Origin: Gammaproteobacteria bacterium
Lineage (GTDB): Bacteria > Pseudomonadota > Gammaproteobacteria > GRL18
Assembly (NCBI GenBank): GCA_013139395.1
Contig: WTAX01000236.1
Location: 1 to 17,927 of the forward strand
DNA length: 17,927 nucleotides
Reading direction: 5' to 3'
A program made the position numbers and the translations under genes. The notes under the pieces were generated by a model, which did not search any database, was not told the DNA's origin, and saw only the letters and a list, made by a program, of their open reading frames with translations. Positions 16,704 to 17,927 of this stretch are shown here, piece after piece; the first letter of the stretch is position 1; each line of letters opens with the position of its first letter.

Positions 16704-17213
16704 ATGAAGCACAATAGTAATGTTATTCATGGCGTTGAAGCTAAGAAATCAGGAAGCTCGACCGGGCAGGAGAATAAAGTTCGTTGTCTGACATTGAATT
16801 TTTTTAGTTATAAAATGTTGTTGCCGAATGCTTCAGTAGCAGAGGTGATAGAGCTAAAGAGTATAGAACCAAAGTTGGGTGCTCCAGAGTGGTTTGGCGG
16901 CTTAATGAATTGGCGAGATCAAGCTGTGCCTGTCATTATTTTTGAAAAAGTGATGAATAGCGATGCTTCTAAACCGCAAAGTTATCGTCGTGTGCTTATT
17001 TTGAATACACCTGATAATAAAGGTTGTTCTCCTTTTATTGCTTTAGGATGCCAGTCAATTCCAAGTTTAACATTGATTGAAGAAGAGCGTCTTGCTGCAA
17101 CAGATATACAAAGTGAACAGGCAACTCATATCAAGCTTGATGGAGAAAATTATATTATTCCAAATATCTCATTACTGGAGAGCATGGTTAGTAAAGTGAT
17201 GGCTGAACTCTGA
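16704..17213 (+). CDS. chpC: CheW-like adaptor ChpC
   Basis: 169 residues with one divergent CheW domain: about 25 disordered residues, then NFFSYKMLLPNASVAEVIEL, EWFGGLMNWRDQAVPVIIFEKV, and a late KLDGENYIIPNISLLESMV. The GGLMNWRDQAVPVIIFE string replaces the normal GxxNxRGxxxPVxDL core. Known: ChpC is a second CheW-type coupler, in P. aeruginosa linked to responses to particular signals and not essential for basal twitching. It is the last gene of the cluster; no chpD- or chpE-like gene follows. Its stop is three bases from the stop of the convergent rsmE. The ribosome site is weak (AGTAGATT). Confidence 0.88.
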   Translation: MKHNSNVIHGVEAKKSGSSTGQENKVRCLTLNFFSYKMLLPNASVAEVIELKSIEPKLGAPEWFGGLMNWRDQAVPVIIFEKVMNSDASKPQSYRRVLILNTPDNKGCSPFIALGCQSIPSLTLIEEERLAATDIQSEQATHIKLDGENYIIPNISLLESMVSKVMAEL

Positions 17214-17216
17214 ATT

Positions 17217-17927
17217 CTATCCCAGATCACCCCATAGAAATTGCAGGATGCTTAATATAGCAAGTCCTGCTGTTTCTGTTCGTAAAACCCGCTTTCCCAG
17301 TTTTATTTCCTGAAAGTCCTGATTTACCGCCCAGTTAATTTCTTCACTGCTTAGGCCGCCCTCCGGACCAATAAAAATATTAATACTATTGGCTTGTATT
17401 GACTGTAAGTCAGAGATATTTGACTGTGCTGTTGGCGATAATAATAAGTTAAGATCGGCTTTAAATTCACCAATTTGCTTCACTTGTATCGGGGGCATTA
17501 TGTTAACTAATGTAGTGCGTCCGGATTGCTCGCAGGCACTGGTGGCAATGCCTTGCCAGTGTAGTCGTTTTTTTTGCAGCTGTTTGTCGTTTAATTTTCG
17601 CAAATTTGAGCGTTGAGTAAAAACAGGAGTAATAGCGGTTATGCCCAGTTCAACAGCCTTTTGAATGGTATAGTCCATCCGTTCACTACGTGAAATTCCC
17701 TGAAAAAGATGAGTATTAATCGGGGACTCAATATTTTTGACTATAAACTTTTCAATAAGAGCAGCACAGCTGCGTTTACTGATCTCTGTTAACGTGGCCG
17801 TAAATTCACCGCTTTGTTTACCAATTGCCTGACCATTGAATAAAATAATATCGGCCCCTTTTTTCAGGCGCAAAACATTGACAATATAATTCACTAAATG
17901 AGGTGGAAGAATCAGGCTTTGGCCTGG
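17217..17927 (-). CDS. rsmE: 16S rRNA (uracil-1498-N3)-methyltransferase RsmE, 5' end cut by window edge
   Basis: Methylates N3 of U1498 in 16S rRNA using S-adenosylmethionine. The frame is open to the right edge: residues PGQSLILPPHLVNYIVNVLR belong to the typical N-terminal PUA-like domain, so the real start lies beyond 17927 and the GTG at 17892-17894 is internal. Seen: VNVLRLKKGADIILFNG; QGISRSERMDYTIQKAVELG; ERSNLRK-like QRSNLRKL; ACEQSGR; then the SPOUT knot IFIGPEGGLSSEEI and LGKRVLRTETAGLAI near the C-terminus. About 237 of an expected ~245 residues are present. It is convergent with chpC, with stops three bases apart. It shares orientation with gshB, its direct neighbour in E. coli. 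Confidence 0.96.
   Translation of the reverse strand, partial: PGQSLILPPHLVNYIVNVLRLKKGADIILFNGQAIGKQSGEFTATLTEISKRSCAALIEKFIVKNIESPINTHLFQGISRSERMDYTIQKAVELGITAITPVFTQRSNLRKLNDKQLQKKRLHWQGIATSACEQSGRTTLVNIMPPIQVKQIGEFKADLNLLLSPTAQSNISDLQSIQANSINIFIGPEGGLSSEEINWAVNQDFQEIKLGKRVLRTETAGLAILSILQFLWGDLG

Noticed and set aside
17217..17894. RsmE as a complete 225-residue protein starting at GTG 17892-17894
   Set aside because: The frame stays open to the window edge and the upstream residues match the normal RsmE N-terminal domain, so the gene is partial and the GTG is an internal Val codon.
1..17927. CRISPR array, tRNA or rRNA genes, complete insertion sequence or transposase
   Set aside because: No regularly spaced direct repeats, no tRNA cloverleaf or rRNA stretches, and no transposase-like protein in any frame. 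The repeats present are single palindromes.

Overview
The window carries a nearly complete Pil-Chp chemosensory locus, the CheA/MCP-type pathway that controls type IV pili (twitching, surface sensing, cAMP signalling in Pseudomonas). It sits on the + strand between two minus-strand housekeeping genes. The proteins closely resemble gammaproteobacterial homologues: PilG, PilH, the PilJ signalling tip and GshB look near-identical in motif to the Pseudomonas or Escherichia proteins. The DNA is AT-rich with long AT intergenic stretches. This suggests a low-GC, non-enteric, piliated gammaproteobacterium, but I cannot name the genus from sequence alone.

Layout. Bases 1-3576 (all minus strand, transcribed right to left): gshB (glutathione synthetase), apbE (FAD:protein FMN transferase lipoprotein, overlapping gshB), a 183-bp palindromic repeat, a NusG-domain-II membrane protein, a Gx/Hpre_diP_synt_I membrane protein (ATGA overlap), and the first 111 codons of a TonB-type energy transducer cut by the window edge. 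Bases 3577-4016 are an AT-rich divergent control region. Bases 4017-17213 (+ strand): pilG, pilH, pilI, pilJ, pilK, chpA, chpB, chpC, with a 162-bp palindrome between pilK and chpA and a 74-bp palindrome between chpB and chpC. Bases 17217-17927 (minus): rsmE, running off the right edge.

How it works together (family knowledge plus what is seen). The transmembrane receptor PilJ couples through the CheW-like proteins PilI and ChpC to the giant hybrid kinase ChpA. ChpA phosphorylates the single-domain regulators PilG and PilH. PilK (CheR-type methyltransferase) and ChpB (CheB-type methylesterase) would set PilJ methylation. ChpA here is 2171 residues with four canonical Hpt domains at a strikingly regular 184-188 residue spacing, plus three N-terminal Hpt-like motifs carrying His, Thr and Ser. 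The AraC- and LysE-type genes chpD and chpE, known at the end of the P. aeruginosa cluster, are absent.

The points most worth a second look are the three different intergenic palindromes (one supplies the apbE stop codon), the placement of Pil-Chp between rsmE and gshB (neighbours in E. coli), the flavin-transfer/membrane gene module between gshB and tonB, and the serial Hpt architecture of ChpA. I did not see a wholly new system: the main locus is a recognisable variant of a known one.
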